A stretch of DNA of 64,000 nt from Mantis religiosa (GCA_030765055.1 CM060953.1:177927209-177991208); one strand, 5' to 3'; shown: positions 33,235-45,901, counted from the stretch's first letter. Program-made: numbers and translations. Notes: generated by a model from the letters alone, not told the origin.

Positions 33235-33730
33235 GTTAACGAACAGTATTGTCGGCAAAAGATACATATGTCGATGATCTCAATGCGACCATACAGAATT
33301 TTCTTCCGGGGGAGCTGCTTTCGTACAAATCAGTTGACACACTTATAAACGAGGATAAAGTAGCCAACAGAGTTTTAAGGCTACTTATAAACGTCATCGA
33401 GACAACAATGATCAAGAGAAAGTACAAAGGAGACGGTATCTTGATCCTACGTATTCCGATGACTCCAACTTATTTACCTTTGACTTTAAGCGGCCACAAT
33501 TTCCCGTGCGGTTGGCCTTTACGGTTACCATAAATATATCGCAAGAGCAGTCGTTGGAAGTTTGCGGAATTAACTTCAAGCTAATTCAGATTGCTGCAGA
33601 ATCCAATATTCATGTGGCATACTCTTTATGTCCTATTTCTTATGTGAGGAGAATAATACATCAACATATTCTTGAAGAATGGAACCAACAATGGCTAACA
33701 ACTCCAACTTATAAACTCAGTGTTTAAACG
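33235..33730 (+). pseudogene. Helitron helicase C-terminal remnant
   Basis: From 33,249 the frame reads FLPGELLSYKSVDTL and then INVIETTMIKRKYKGDGILI. After a frame change it continues VRLAFTVTINISQEQSLEVC and NIHVAYS. This matches the final motifs of the PIF1-type helicase domain of Helitrons. It is more divergent than the copies at 36.3 and 61.6 kb. Several substitutions and a central deletion remove function. Confidence 0.75.
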
Positions 33731-33925
33731 TCTGAAATAGTTTAAATTAATATGCATTAGATGAAAACATAATTTCTTCCTTCTAGTATTTAAAATATTT
33801 TTGTTAAAATTATATAAGTAGTCTCCCCTGAATGTAATTCCCTTGTTCGCGGGTTTCTGTCAATCTTCAAAGACATGCTGGAAAACCATTGTTTGAAAGA
33901 TCCTTCAAAATCGCCTCCGCAGCCT

Positions 33926-34807
33926 TCACATTGCTTCTGATGATGGATAATGCCTCCCACGAAGCCGTTTCTTCAATCTAGGTAGTATAAAAAGGTCACG
34001 TAGGGTTAAATCCGGACTACATGAATGCTGAGGAATGCACTTCACGTTGATTTTTGCAAGATATTCAGCAACAACATTGACAATATGCGGCCGCGCATTA
34101 TCGTGATGCAGCATCCATCCAGCTTCAGGGAAATGTCGTCTTTTACGCCTGATATGGACTTGCAATGTTTTCAGAAGATCCCTGTAGTATTGTACAGTTA
34201 CTGATGTGTGCGCAGGTACAACATACTGATAAACCACTCCATGAATATCAAAGAATGAGATGACTATAACTTTCCCAACAGAAGCAACCACTTTTGCTTT
34301 TCGTGGGGTTAGTGATGAAGGAGATTTCCACACTGAGATTTGCTGTTTGCTCTCAGGATCCAAATGATGAAGCCAAGTTTCATCAGCAGTGATTACGTTT
34401 GAAAGTAACTCCAGATCATCCTCTAGGATCAACTTTAACTGCATGCGAATGTCCTTTGGTTCGGATATCAGCAGTCTCGGAACCCGTCGCGTATAAACAC
34501 GTCTCATGTGTAATGTTTCTGTCACCAAACTGTGGGTGGCACCCAATGAAACGTTCAGTATTTCAGAAACTGATCTTAAGGTAATTTGTCGATCCTCTCT
34601 CATAATGACAGCAGCAGTGTTGATGCTTTCTTCCGTAAGAGCACCACTAAACCACTTTCGTGGTATGCTGTAGGGAAGAACACACTCTCCATAGGCCTCC
34701 TGTAACATTGTATAGGCCTCAACTGAAGATTTCTTGAGACGAAAGCAGAATTTCAAAGCCGCATATTATTCCTCGCTTGTTACCTCCATTGCAGCGATAC
34801 TAAACAT
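33926..34807 (-). pseudogene. Mariner transposase with intact DD34D triad, early stop
   Basis: The reading starts at ATG 34,807 but meets TAA about 13 codons later. It is then open for about 276 residues. The catalytic Asp residues are in DETWLHH, HDNARPH and DLFILP, with exactly 34 residues between the last two. The C-terminus shifts frame near 33,930, after which expected residues (VKAAEAILKDLSNNGFPACL) appear in another frame. The element is therefore a recent but dead mariner; inverted ends are not clear. Confidence 0.85.
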
Positions 34808-34919
34808 GTCTGAACTTGCCTGGTTCTAGCAGGCGGAAACTAGGAGTACGAACTATGAAACTGCTACTGCGTGTTTGCTTCACATTTGCTTCACAACGGA
34901 ATATAATAAGATTGAGTTT

Positions 34920-35160
34920 TAGTACGAAATATAATTTCCGACTGGAGGTTGGAGCTTTCCTCCAAGCAAGATGCTTCATCATCTTCCCCAGAGTCTGGAA
35001 GTATGAATGAGAGTTTCGAATGTGTGTCTGATCTAATAATTAAAACGGAATAATCTAAAGTACCAGCAAGACAACGTTTACTAGATAACACCATCGCCGT
35101 ATGTTAGAAACGAGAACGGCCGCCGATGGGAACATCACCTTCAAAGGCGTGGAACAAATG
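34920..35160 (+). repeat. SINE family 1 copy lacking its tRNA head
   Basis: It begins within the body (CGACTGGAGGTTGGAGC) and carries the full tail with GAAAGTTT-like and CGCCGATGGGAACAT strings shared with 60,180-60,230. Confidence 0.75.
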
Positions 35161-35189
35161 GAACAATAAAAAAATTGCGTAGGTTGTAG

Positions 35190-35585
35190 ATCTCCCCTAT
35201 AGAGCACAATCTGGCGCTAGTTCTGACACTCCTCTCTTGAACTTTGAGAAGTAGTTCAGAGATGGCAGCATAAGTAACGTATAAGATTATTAGAGATGTA
35301 ACTCCTTTTTCGATGAGGTATCCTTAAATATTTGCAAAGTAATTACATTTCCACAACAAAAATCATATTATGTAGGGGATAAAATGAGCGATATGTCTTT
35401 TTAACATGGTATATAAAGTTTGTGCACATATGGATCTTTTCAGCCACAACACAGAAGTCTGCGATTAGAGATTTAAAAACAAGTTCTAAGGTATCATACT
35501 GTACACGACTTGGACTATCTTACTGTTGTCGAGATCCACTTGTTAATTTTTGGAGTCCGGGATAGCGACTGCGCTATATCCCGGA
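35190..35585 (+). repeat. Palindrome-ended 370-bp repeat, copy B1
   Basis: Runs from GTAGATCTCCCCTATAGAGC to the palindrome 35,556-35,585 (TCCGGGATAGCG, 4-base spacer, CGCTATATCCCGGA overall). It is nearly the same as 60,240-60,618. Confidence 0.8.
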
Positions 35586-35744
35586 ATATTTACCTTTTTG
35601 AAAACTTAGACCATGTTAAGGAAGGCAGTTTCTCCTTCAGAAGTTCAATATTTCATGTATCCACTTTTCTCTCAATTCTAAGCAATTGGACCCTCAATTA
35701 GCAATAAACATAAGCAATATCTGGAGAGGGAGGGTTAGATTGAA

Positions 35745-35990
35745 GAAAGCCCGCCTCGGTAGCGTACATGGTAGCGCGTCTACCGCACCTTCAAGAGGCC
35801 CCGAGTTCGAATCTTGGTCAGGGTGTGTTACCTGGATAAGGCCTTTTCCGCGGTAATCCCTTATACTAAAAGAGAAATGTCCGGTAACTCCAAGCTCTAT
35901 GGACCCTGGATTCTATTAAGCTTCATTTCACCCTTCCATTCATCGTCCAATATGACTAAACGTTTGAGGACGTAAAATACAACAACAAAA
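35745..35990 (+). repeat. SINE family 2 copy
   Basis: Head GCCTCGGTAGCGTACATGG, B box GAGTTCGAATCTTGG, tail AGCTCTATGGACCCTGGATT, then an A-rich end with CAACAACAA. Confidence 0.8.
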
Positions 35991-36004
35991 TTAGATTAAT
36001 GCCA

Positions 36005-36235
36005 AAAGCCGGGATCTGAACCACTAAAAAGCAGGAGGAAGACACACAGATCCGTGGTTCAAATATCGCTATGACATTTTACCTTTCCAAACCTCGTCCT
36101 ACACCGCTAGTGTGAAACAATTGACTTTTGGTATTTTTAAAATTTGTGCTGGGCAGTGGCATGACGACAACTCCAAGTTGAGTTAGCAATCTTTTTCTTC
36201 TTAATTTAGTCCCTTCCGCATTGTTCAGGATATAA
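36005..36235 (+). repeat. SINE family 3 copy
   Basis: Contains GATCCGTGGTTCAAATATCG in the head and CAACTCCAAGTTGAGTTAGC in the tail. It is the uninterrupted counterpart of the site where Gypsy copy 1 lies at 16,561. Confidence 0.7.
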
Positions 36236-36289
36236 CGGAAGTGTACACTAGGCATAATTGATTGAGTGAACAAGTAATATTGTTGGCAA

Positions 36290-36962
36290 ACAATATATTA
36301 ACAATGACCTCAATGCGACCATTGAGAATTTCCTTCCGGGGTTGTTGCCTTCATAGAAAGCATGGACGCAGAACGAAGTGGCCAACTATCCCAATAATTC
36401 CTTAAATTTATTAGAATTGGCTGGACTAACACCTCAAAATATAGAATTAAAAGTAGAATCATTTGTGATCATTCACCAATCACGACTGTGCACTGAAACG
36501 ACACTAACTGTAAAAGAGCTAATGAATAACGTTATCGAGGCAACAATCATTAAGGGAAAGTACAAAGGTGAGCATATCTCGATTCCGCGCATTCCGATGA
36601 TTCTAAGGGATTTACCTTTAGCTTTTAAACGTCTACAATATCCCGTGCGTTTGGTCTTTGCAATGATCATAAAAAAAAGTCTCAAGGCCAGTCGTTCGAA
36701 GTTTGCGGAATTAACTTGGAGTTTCCATGTTTCTCTCATGGACATTCGCTCGTCGGAAAACCATCATCCTTATATACTTGCGCCCCAACAAAAAAAGAAA
36801 AAAGGTACCGTTCCTCAGAGGGCTTTAATTGATTAATTTAATTGTATTTAAAGTTCACTCCCACATGGAGAGTAAATAAATAAGTGATACAAATTTGTTT
36901 TATTTATATAGATAAGTTCAGACCATTTGTATTGGTGGTACAAAGGTCAAGGAGTCAGCTAG
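36290..36962 (+). mobile_element. Helitron 3' end with helicase C-terminus
   Basis: The frame from about 36,378 reads VESFVIIHQSRLCTETTLTV, then MNNVIEATIIKGKYKGEHIS and PRIPMILRDLPLAFKRLQYP, the last part of the Helitron RepHel helicase. It shifts frame near 36,685. The element ends in a 28-nt hairpin (GACC...GGTC, 36,921-36,948), ten bases, CTAG (36,959-36,962) and a T. This is the canonical Helitron terminus. The 5' part of the element and the Rep domain are missing. Confidence 0.85.
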
Positions 36963-37177
36963 TAAAATAATATTACTTCAGAGAGAGCTTAGTGGTTTGA
37001 AGTTTTCTCGTCAGATATTAGTGAAATCACGGACATTACGTTATCTATGTTTTAGAAGTAGAACACTTGATGGCAGCACCTTACATTCTACCATTTTTAT
37101 CGGTTGTCCAAACCGGAAGGAAAATATTATTGCAATGAAGTACGGCAACTGTAATACACAACTACTGTTGCTTTTTT

Positions 37178-37208
37178 TCTTCTTCTTCTTCTTCTTCTTC
37201 TTCTTCTT
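37178..37208 (+). repeat. (TTC)n microsatellite
   Basis: About nine TTC units at the end of a SINE family 2 copy. The paralogue at 62,490 has only five, so the tract varies in length. Confidence 0.9.
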
Positions 37209-37214
37209 TGTAAT

Positions 37215-37437
37215 TTACGTTCTCCAACTTTAAGTCATATCGGACGATGAATGAAATGGGTGCAGTGATGCTCAAATGAGCCCAGGGTCCATAGAGCTGA
37301 GAATTACCCGACATTCGTCTCTCAGGATAAAGGAAAACCCAGGAAAAACTAATCGCGGGAAAAACCGACCCAAGATTCGAACTAGGGACCTCCTCAACGT
37401 GAGACAGACGCGTTACCATCTACACTACCGACGCGGT
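37215..37437 (-). repeat. SINE family 2 copy
   Basis: On the minus strand the head GACCGCGTCGGTAGTGTAGA and B box TAGTTCGAATCTTGGG are clear. The parallel copy is 62,510-62,732. Confidence 0.8.
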
Positions 37438-38085
37438 CACACCGAATGTTGATGGAAACTAAGGAATAATGTAGTTGCTTACGAGTATCGAGTAATTCTA
37501 TAGCAATTTTCATTCTGATTGTTGAACACTACTCGCGTTTCGTGTGTTAAGATGTTTGCAGCAATTAGTTGGAGGTTAGCATTTAATTTTATTGGAGCGA
37601 ATACAACTGATACATGAAAATAAACATTGTTACCACTGCCAAGGATAGCAGATGTTAAACACAGACCATTATAGCGCTTTTATTAAATGTAGGTTATAGA
37701 TATCGCCTATAGAGGACGTTGTGGCGCTAGTTCTTAGAGATAGCACCGGCTTTTTTCTCTTGAACTCTGAGAAGAGGCTCAGAGATGGCAGCATAGGAAA
37801 CATATTACAGTATTGTAAATGTAACTTATTTTCCGATGGTGTATATTAAATATTTAAGAAACGATTGTGTTTTCACAAAGATGATCCTATTGTGGAAGGG
37901 ATAAGAGCAGTGATATTTCTTTTAATAAGGTATTTCAAGTATTTGGACATATCGATCTTTTCACCTGGAAACAAAAGTCTCCAATTAGTTCTTTAAAAGC
38001 GGCACGCTTCTATTTTGCGCCACAAGTTAATTGATGTATAAATCTAATTTTTGGAGCCCAGGATAGCGTTCGCAGTATCCTGGGA
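37438..38085 (+). repeat. Shared flank, 370-bp repeat and palindrome, copy B2
   Basis: The repeat body (37,680-38,045) leads into the palindrome CCCAGGATAGC...ATCCTGGG (38,057-38,085). It is nearly identical to 62,733-63,379. Here the palindrome is the 3' end of an antisense recombinase element. Confidence 0.75.
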
Positions 38086-38480
38086 GAATCAATATATTTA
38101 TACTTGGGGCCAAGCTCCCCTCCTCACTCGTCAGACAAACCCGATTATAAATTCATTCCGATCTTCAACATCATCGACCATAATTTTTACCAGCTCCTCT
38201 CTTTGGCAAGACCCGGCAATCTCCAATATCATTACAACTTTCATTAAAAAATACTTGCCATCAGGAGCTTCATTCAGAATCTTTGCTAGATCCCTTCTCG
38301 AAGATACTTTTGATTTCTTCGGCTGACGTCCAACATTTTTGCTATATTAAAAACCGCACTATCTTAGGAAAACTTCCCATATAAATTCTATTATTTAACT
38401 TTATAATTGTTTTTAGCATAGAAAATAAGACTGTTTTCTTTAACTCGTGCCAGATCCCTTGTAAGAACGAAACTGAGAAT
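38086..38480 (-). pseudogene. Tyrosine recombinase fragment next to its palindromic end
   Basis: On the minus strand the gene segment includes the equivalents of KLNNGIYIGSFPK, then APDGKYFL and VDDVEDRNEFII, where it breaks into the roughly 60-base end segment. The catalytic-Arg region has changed locally. The closest relative is 63,390-63,800. Confidence 0.6.
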
Positions 38481-39320
38481 GAACACACTACAAAACAGTT
38501 GCATCCTTACCACGTGTGTTGGAAGAGAGTTGAGAGAGCAAATGCTTTGTTTTTCCTTTTCGTCGAAGGATTATAGTTTATGATCTTTTGGTTCTTGGAA
38601 CTTGTGCAAGCACAGTCGTCCTAAGAATTATTGCACCTTTTAAAATATGTAAGTTGTAACCCATTACACATAAACTACTGCGTTTTAATCAGCTTATTTA
38701 GTAAGCAATTCCCCAAAATATTTCCATTTCCACTTTAGAGTATAATTTCACAGGAGAAACAGCTTCCTTGTTAAATTTATTTTTGGTTTTTCCAGGGTTT
38801 CGGGATATAAGGGCACCCGAGCTAATCCTCGAGTTGATCCGTACAGCAGAGAAAGTTGAACTCCATATAAAACTTCCAAGCGTTGTTTGCCTTCAAAATC
38901 AAGCCCAAAGATAACTTTAAACGTTATAAACACTAAAAAGTAAGAAATAATTGAATTTGCACCCTGTTCGAAATTCAGAGTAAATAAGCTACCTCATAAT
39001 TTTTTCATTAAAATAGCCCACATCATCCGTATATAGGAAACAAAATCCAACCTAATTTAAACCCAAACACTGTCTGGCCGCGTAACAGAAACTTCGGGCT
39101 GTGATCGGCCTGCAAGTGCAGTATTGTGTGTTAATGGAAAAAAGCCCCATGGGAAAAACATGTAGATAACCAAACGTTTCTTTCAACCGGTCTTAGATCA
39201 CTAATAAATAACTTCCATTTATCCGATAAACGAAAGGTTCACAAAATGTATTATTTTAACATACACACAGGATTTCCTGGCACATTATTTGAGAATACTT
39301 TTCCAGCTGCTCTTAAAGCA
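38481..39320. other. No gene recognised
   Basis: The first 260 bases continue the duplication shared with the end of the window (to about 38,745). The rest has no feature I can support. Confidence 0.5.
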
Positions 39321-39329
39321 TGAGTTGGA

Positions 39330-39625
39330 GACTTCTACTTCGCTTGTGAACTGATCCATATGTACACAAAATGTAAATACCTTGTTAAAAGAAATACCAA
39401 TATTTATATCCCTTCCATGATATGATGCTCTTGAGAAAACATATCTATTTTGTAATTATTGATGAATGCATCATTCGAAAATCAATTACATTTCTAAGTA
39501 CTGTATTAGGTTTCCTATGCTGCCATCTCTGAATTTCGTGTCAAAGTTGAAGGGAAGGAAGACACTGCCATCTGTAAAAACTAGCGCCAGAATATGCTCA
39601 ATCGGTGATATCAACAACCTAAATG
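39330..39625 (-). repeat. 370-bp repeat fragment without palindrome
   Basis: On the minus strand it starts GATATCACCGATTGAGCATA and runs through the CAGAGATGGCAGCATAGGAA region before decaying. Confidence 0.6.
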
Positions 39626-40605
39626 ACTTAAGATAAGAAAGTACTGCACTTGGGGTTAAAATTCACTTCTTTTATTTTTACATTTTACTGTAACGTCATC
39701 CCTATAGATTACAAATATATAGTTTAAATAAAAAGTTCATTGGAGCAATATTTTATAACTAATTATGTTAGTGGGTGTTAAGTTTTTGCCACGCCCCTTT
39801 TCGTAAGCTTGCAGAAAATCGATCATAACTTCTATAATACTAAACAGATAATTCCGAACTGATCCTTGTTTTGTAAGGGATCTTCCAAACTTTCTGCTGG
39901 TACCACTGTAACTCCAGTGATGCTAGCTTTTCCTTTGCCTTTGGCTGTGTATGTGAACAGTTATTTGTTCTTAATAATATTTTGCATATGAGTAGGCCAA
40001 AAACGTTTCGAAAGAGAAAGCTTATAGGCAATCGTTTTACTAAACATAGAAAAGCAAATGTAGAAAACATAAATTGAATAGACAATGAAACCACGTGTAG
40101 TATTGAGGTTAGTAGGCCCAGTTCACACAGTACATGTGCTAATCATGATCTTATCATATACAGAGATTGATGAACAAATAAAATGGTTGAAGAACTGGCC
40201 AAGAAGTCAAGACAAATGAAGAGCAACTTGAAAAGAACAAGTGAGAGTACAGAGGGTCAAGACTATGCAGCAGGAATGTTCTGATTATTGTGAGAAGTCA
40301 GTAATCAATATATAACTTTTAAAGCTGTTTTTTCTCGGTTTCACAATTTTTCAGGTTCTGGTACACTTTTTTAAAACCTAATAAACCAAAACATATGCGT
40401 TTTTTGGGTCCATTAAGCATACTTATAAGAATAATAAAAAATGAAGGATTTTCTCCCGATACTTAATACTTATTTTAATAAAAAATTCAACAGCTAAAAA
40501 ATTATAACAATTACAACAATTAATCAGTACAACATTTTCAAACAATAACAGATTATATTAAACAGAAAGGCTTTAAGAATATGCCTGTAAATTTTCATGT
40601 ATATA
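39626..40605. other. No gene recognised
   Basis: AT-rich; short frames only. No repeat is matched inside the window. Confidence 0.5.
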
Positions 40606-40609
40606 TCAA

Positions 40610-41380
40610 TAATAATTTCTTAGGAATGTGTTAATAAGGTTTATATCACTACATAATTTAGGAAGATATTCAGAAATAAATTAAATTAAGCAATAAACCG
40701 GTTCATTAATTTAGGTTATAATAGTCATGGTTAATTTTGTAGCCTACGTCGTACAGAACTGAAGCTGTACAAACAAATATAATATAAATTCAATTATTTA
40801 GTTTGGACTAAAATAAAGTTGTGCACGTGTTTAGAATATATGACGAAAATAATGTGATGTGTCCTGCATTTAGGATAGTCAGGATTACTAACATAAAACA
40901 AGGGAAGTTCCCGAAATGTTCCCCATTAGAAGAGTTGTACTTACATTCTGTTCGGATATCACTTTAATACTTTTATTAATAGCTTTTAAAACCATAAAGT
41001 GGATATGTTTACAGTACGGTAATGGGACAAAAAAAAAGTAACGTGGGTTGTAGATATCCCCTATAGAGCACACTTTGGCGCTAGTTCTCACAGATAGCTA
41101 TGCATTGCTTCTCTTGAACTTTCAGAAGAACTTCACAGATGGCAGTATGGGAAATATATTACAGTATTAGAGATGTAACTCGTTTTCCAACTTAGATATT
41201 TACCAAATAGTTGTGTTTTCGTAAATAAAGTCACATTACGGAGGGGACAAAAGGGTGATATTTATTTTAACGAGGTATCTAAAACTTGTGCACCTATCGA
41301 TCATTTCAGCAGCAAAAAAGTCTCCAATTTGTGCTTTAAGTGCAGTACGGCATGACATGGCAGACTTCAGACTTTAAGAA
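40610..41380. repeat. Composite repeat fragment, no gene
   Basis: 40,610-40,935 matches 57,650-57,850 directly and 20,345-20,650 in inverse. 41,045-41,380 is a copy of the 370-bp repeat lacking the terminal palindrome. 41,380-41,676 has no recognised feature. Confidence 0.6.
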
Positions 41381-41676
41381 AGACACAGGAGGAAAATAAT
41401 AACAGTTTAAGTGTATATTTAAGAAATCTAAGGAAAAAGACAGAAATAATAATCAGAAGAAAAAGAGTTCTAGGGTCACCTGGAATAATTTTGGGGTCAC
41501 TGTCGTTAGAGATGTTAGGACTACCACTAATATTAACTTTCTCTACATTCCTGCATACGTTCTCCTTCAGAAGAACAATATTTTAGTTCTCTACTTTTCC
41601 TCAAATACTAGCAAATAAACCACCAATTAGCGGTAAAAGTCAGTAATATCTGGAGTGGTAGAGTTATATTGAAGAG

Positions 41677-41910
41677 AACACGCCTCGGTAGCGTGTCTAC
41701 CAAACATTCAAACGGTCCCGAGTTCGTATCTCTGTCAGGTGAGTTACCTAGATAAGGACATTTCCTGGGTTTTCCTTTACACTAAAAGACGAGTGTCGGG
41801 CAACTCTAAGCTCTATGGAGACTGTATTCCATTGAGCATCATTTGACCAATTCCATTCATCATCCGATAAGGCTTAACGTTGGAGGACGTAAATTACAAA
41901 AGAAAAGTAG
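41677..41910 (+). repeat. SINE family 2 copy, shortened head
   Basis: GCCTCGGTAGCGTGTCTACC with a partial head deletion, B box GAGTTCGTATCTCTGTC, then the family tail. Confidence 0.7.
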
Positions 41911-41999
41911 ATTGAAAGGTTCAGTGCCACAGCAGGGAACTGAACCACAGTTCGACAGGGGGAAGATCAGGAAATCCATTGTTTAAATAATGTTATCGC

Positions 42000-42583
42000 A
42001 ATGAAATACGGCAACTATAATCACACCGAATGTTGATGGAAACTATGAGTAATTTAGTTCTTACCGAGAATCGAATAATTCGATAGCAACTTTCATTCCG
42101 ATTGCCGAATACTACTCGGGTTTCGTGTGTCTAAGATGCTTGCACCGAATAGGTGGAGGCTACTATTTCAATTTAATCGGAGCGAATGAAGCTGCAACTT
42201 GTAAATAAGCATTTCTCTACTTACAGAATTGGCACATAGTAAGTACGGAATATTAAGGCGCTTCAAATTAACGTAGGTTGTAGATGTCCCCTATAGAGCA
42301 TATTGTGGCGCTAGTTCTTACAGATGGCAGTGCCCTCTTTCTCCTCAACTTAGAAACGAAGTTCAGAGATGGCAGCACAGGAAGTATAACACAGAATTTG
42401 AGATATAACTCGTTTTCCGATGAGGAATCCCTTAGTGTTTGCCAAATAAATGCGTTATCACAAATATCATCATATTACGGAGAGGATAAAAGGAGTGATA
42501 TTTCTACAAAACAGATATTTAACTTTTATGCACAAATCGATCTTTCCACCAGCGAAACAAACGTCTCCAATTCGTAATTTAAT
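42000..42583 (+). repeat. Shared flank plus 370-bp repeat, no palindrome
   Basis: Matches 45,170-45,520 (inverse) and 62,740-63,300. It ends abruptly at the foldback starting at 42,584. Confidence 0.6.
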
Positions 42584-42717
42584 GGCGGTACGTTTTCATT
42601 CTCTGGACGCTCTGTTCATCGTGCTCTGCTACTTTTTGTTCTGAGGACCTCAAGACCGCAGAACAAATAGTAGCAGAGCACGATGAACAGAGCGTCCAGA
42701 GAATGAAAGCTTACCGC
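42584..42717. repeat. 60-bp foldback (near-perfect inverted repeat)
   Basis: Arms 42,584-42,643 and 42,659-42,717 match with only a few differences around a 15-base loop. The left arm is the end of the 370-bp repeat, so the right arm is an inverted copy of it. Confidence 0.85.
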
Positions 42718-42719
42718 CC

Positions 42720-43175
42720 CAACATCTGGAGACCACCACAGCACACCTGATGGCCACATCAACTACCCTCCCAGACTTACCTACCGGAGATTATGCCCTC
42801 CCACAGAGTATACTATTTAAACTTCCCCCACTCGGCAACAACTGCCGGATATGATGCCCTCCAATACTAGATATATGTTACAATAAAGACTTACCCTGAA
42901 TACCTTCCACTTTTCCACCCTTACTCTCCACGCGCCTCGTTCAGGGCCTTTTGGTCATGTTCGACGCCTGGCCATCATTCTTTACCCGCTCGCCGTTATT
43001 GACGGCCAGCTCCTACACTTCATCTCTACTAACGGGAGTGCTTTTAGCGGGATCCCACAAAGCCACTCAAACTACCTTCCTAACTTTCACCTCCTAACCT
43101 TAGTAGTAGTTATAAAAAAAAAATTCAGCTTTGTACGTTATGCAATGTGGTACTGAGTTTTTGTATCCTGGTTCA
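42720..43175 (+). other. Unassigned C-rich sequence, possibly LTR-derived
   Basis: C-rich unlike its neighbours. TTTAAA-type box near 42,825 and AATAAAG at 42,883 about 60 bases apart suggest an LTR promoter/poly(A) arrangement, but no edges are found. Confidence 0.3.
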
Positions 43176-43179
43176 GTGT

Positions 43180-44700
43180 TTGCTTATTCCTGGGATAATA
43201 ATTCAATTTCTATTTACAGCGAACGTTAAGGGGCCTCCGCCTCACCCCAGAGAGCCCACGATTAAACCAGTAGCAATTTTTGCTGAAGCAGCTAACCTGT
43301 AGGTAGGAACATAATATTTCACATTCTTGCCTAAAAGGTTTTACCCTTAATACGTTTTCAAAAAGTTACATATTAGCTAACTTTGTGCCAAAAACTACAA
43401 GTGTACTTAAAAACGTTTTGCACTATATAAGTAATATTCCATACTTATCGTTATTGTTGATATGCAGCGTAATTTGACATTCCCGCCTGTAGTCTAGTTC
43501 GTATGAAAAAAGATCTGAATACTGCAAAAACTTACCAAAACACTACTGCAGTAAATAAAAACATTTATTTTGAGATATTGATTGTGACATTACAATTTGT
43601 ACAATATTACTGAACGCAATTACACCATTCCACTCCCGCTCTTTGTATCTAAACTTGTTTTATATATTTCTCCAGAAGAGGACGGTCCTGCTGTCTCTGC
43701 TGAAATTCTTCATTACAAAATCTTGTCAGCAAAGTTCATATTACTTCAAAGAGAATTCTCCACATAACCCTCTGCCGCAGTAGATGATTTCTATCCTCCA
43801 TGCCGTTTCAGTGACAGAACATCTGCACAAGAATCTACGAAGCATTTAGCAGATGTTCTTCTAAATAAATGACTAATTTATAATTTTTGGACCTTTATTT
43901 CATATGTGTTGCTATTTTAATATACTGCACCAATGCTATTAATCCTCACTGGCAGACCAATCCATTTACCATTTCGTATGTTAGGGGAAAATGTTGATAG
44001 TTTTCAGGTCTCGCTGCCACGTACTTCCGAAAAGTTCTCACGTAATCAACTTCACCAAGCTTGTAAGTTATTGTAAAAGAGCGAGAACTGTTGGTTTTAC
44101 TATTTGGGACGTTCCTTACAACAAATTCATTCTTATCTTCAACATCATCGACCATAATTTTTTCCAGCTCCGCACTTAGGAAGCCCCTCCAAACCCCATT
44201 ATCATTATCACTTTCATTAAAAAATACTTGTCATCAGGAGCATCATTCACAATCTTTGTTACTTCCACCATCGAAATACTCTTGATTTCTTCGTACAATA
44301 TCCAACGCTTTTCTTTTTGAAGAATCAAACTATCTTAGTGAAGCTTTCAATATAATCTGCATTATTTAAATTTTCATTTTTAGCATAGAAAATTCAGACC
44401 ACAACCTTCTGGGCTCATCAATTTACTACTTCTTGCTACAAAATACGCCAATATGTTCTTTTGACCATTTACACTATCAATAATTTAATGACCCATCTCT
44501 CTCTTTAGATTTTGTTGGTATTAATTGATCACATCCAGCTTTACACAATTCTTCTATTTCATCATCACTGCACATGCCCTCTAAAACTTTCTCCAGAATC
44601 AGAATTAAACCCTTAGTGAAATTCGTTTTACACGTTTAACAAATATAATATCGCGACATCACCAACATGTATTACTTCTCTGTAGAAACACATTCAAGCG
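43180..44700 (-). pseudogene. Tyrosine recombinase element, most complete copy
   Basis: On the minus strand the gene begins near 44,600 (a codon equivalent to the ATG at 22,032 is changed) and includes MCSDDEIEEL. Later come the equivalents of FNDAPDDKYFL and GGFGGAS (Arg region altered), then DVEDKNEFVVRNVPNSKTNS and FTITYKLGEVDYVRTFRKYV. After a gap comes SHLFRRTSAKCFVDS, the H-x-x-R box, and RHGG. The sequence past NEFVV is absent from the deleted copies. Downstream (43,180-43,275) lies the same end segment with a decayed half-palindrome (TTCCTGGGATAATAATTC). Many stops make it inactive. It shows the gene-then-end order of the intact element. Confidence 0.7.
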
Positions 44701-44781
44701 ATGAGATAATAATTGACTTTGGATCTAAATCAACGGGTGTGAGAGAGAAGGCATCATAGGCTTAATTACAAACATAAATAT

Positions 44782-45170
44782 TCCGGGAAATAGCGCAAGC
44801 GCTATCCCGGAATCCAAAAATTCCAAGATGGAAGACTTCTGGGTCTGGCTGGTACACAGGAGCGTGCTGCTCTTAAGCACTAAATGTACACTTTTGTTGC
44901 AGTGGTGAAAACTTCCCTACGTGCACAAAATTTAAAAGCCTTCTTAAAAGTAATACCACTCCCTTTATAAACTCCATAACTTGATGTCCTTGAGAAAATA
45001 CAATTACTTGACGACTATTATAGGATACCTCATCAGAAATCGAATTACATTTCCAATACTGTATTATATTTCCTGTGCTGCCATCTCTGTATTTTGTCTC
45101 AAAGTTCAAGAGAAGAAACACATTGCCATCTGTAAGAACTAGCACCAGAATATGCTCTATGCGGGATATC
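44782..45170 (-). repeat. Palindrome-ended 370-bp repeat upstream of the recombinase
   Basis: Palindrome 44,782-44,811 (TCCGGGAAATAGCGC...CTATCCCGGA) followed by the 370-bp repeat ending GATATCTAAAACC. It stands about 180 bases 5' of the recombinase start, the same place as 21,836-21,865 relative to 22,032. Confidence 0.8.
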
Positions 45171-45849
45171 TAAAACCTACGTTAATCTGAAACAAGTTAA
45201 TATTCTGTATTTATTATCTGGTAATTTTGAAAGTGTAAAAATCGTAATTTTCAAATATCATTGCATTCACTTCGGTAAAAATGAAATACTAAGCTCCAAA
45301 TAATTATTGCAAACATCTTATACACACGAAACTCAATGTGATCGACACTGAAAGAAAATTGCTATTGAATTACTCGGTACTCGTAAACACCTAAATTATT
45401 CCTTAGTTTACATTCGGTGTGGTTATAGTTGCAGCGCTAAATTGTCAAATATCTTCCTTACGGTGTATACAAACGATAAGAATGGTATAATATAAAGTGC
45501 TGCCATCAGGTGTAAAACTTCTAAAACAATGATACCACAATTTTCCTTGCCAGTAATTCCAAACCATTATCAATATACAGTCAATGCTGATATCTGACGA
45601 GAGATTTTTAAACTATTAATCGCTTCCTGTGAATTTAGTGAACTTGTCCTTGGAGAATATACTTACCGGTTATCATGTAACTATGGCTTTGAAGGAATAT
45701 GCAAATTTATTAAATGGGGAGGGGAGTAAATGAGGAACAAGGAATTGCTTAAATCATCTTAGGATTGCGTAATGTCACTGCCCTGCAATATTTATAATAA
45801 CACTAGAAAGTAATTGTTCTTTCACATTAGCCAGCTAAAGGCAGGAAGC
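45171..45849 (-). repeat. Shared flank and headless SINE family 3
   Basis: Matches 56,790-57,470 directly. The SINE tail is at 45,700-45,845. It ends where Gypsy copy 2 begins. Confidence 0.65.
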
Positions 45850-45901
45850 TGAAAGATTTGAAGGCCGACGCGCCGGGACGCGACACAACATCTGCGCGCG
45901 T

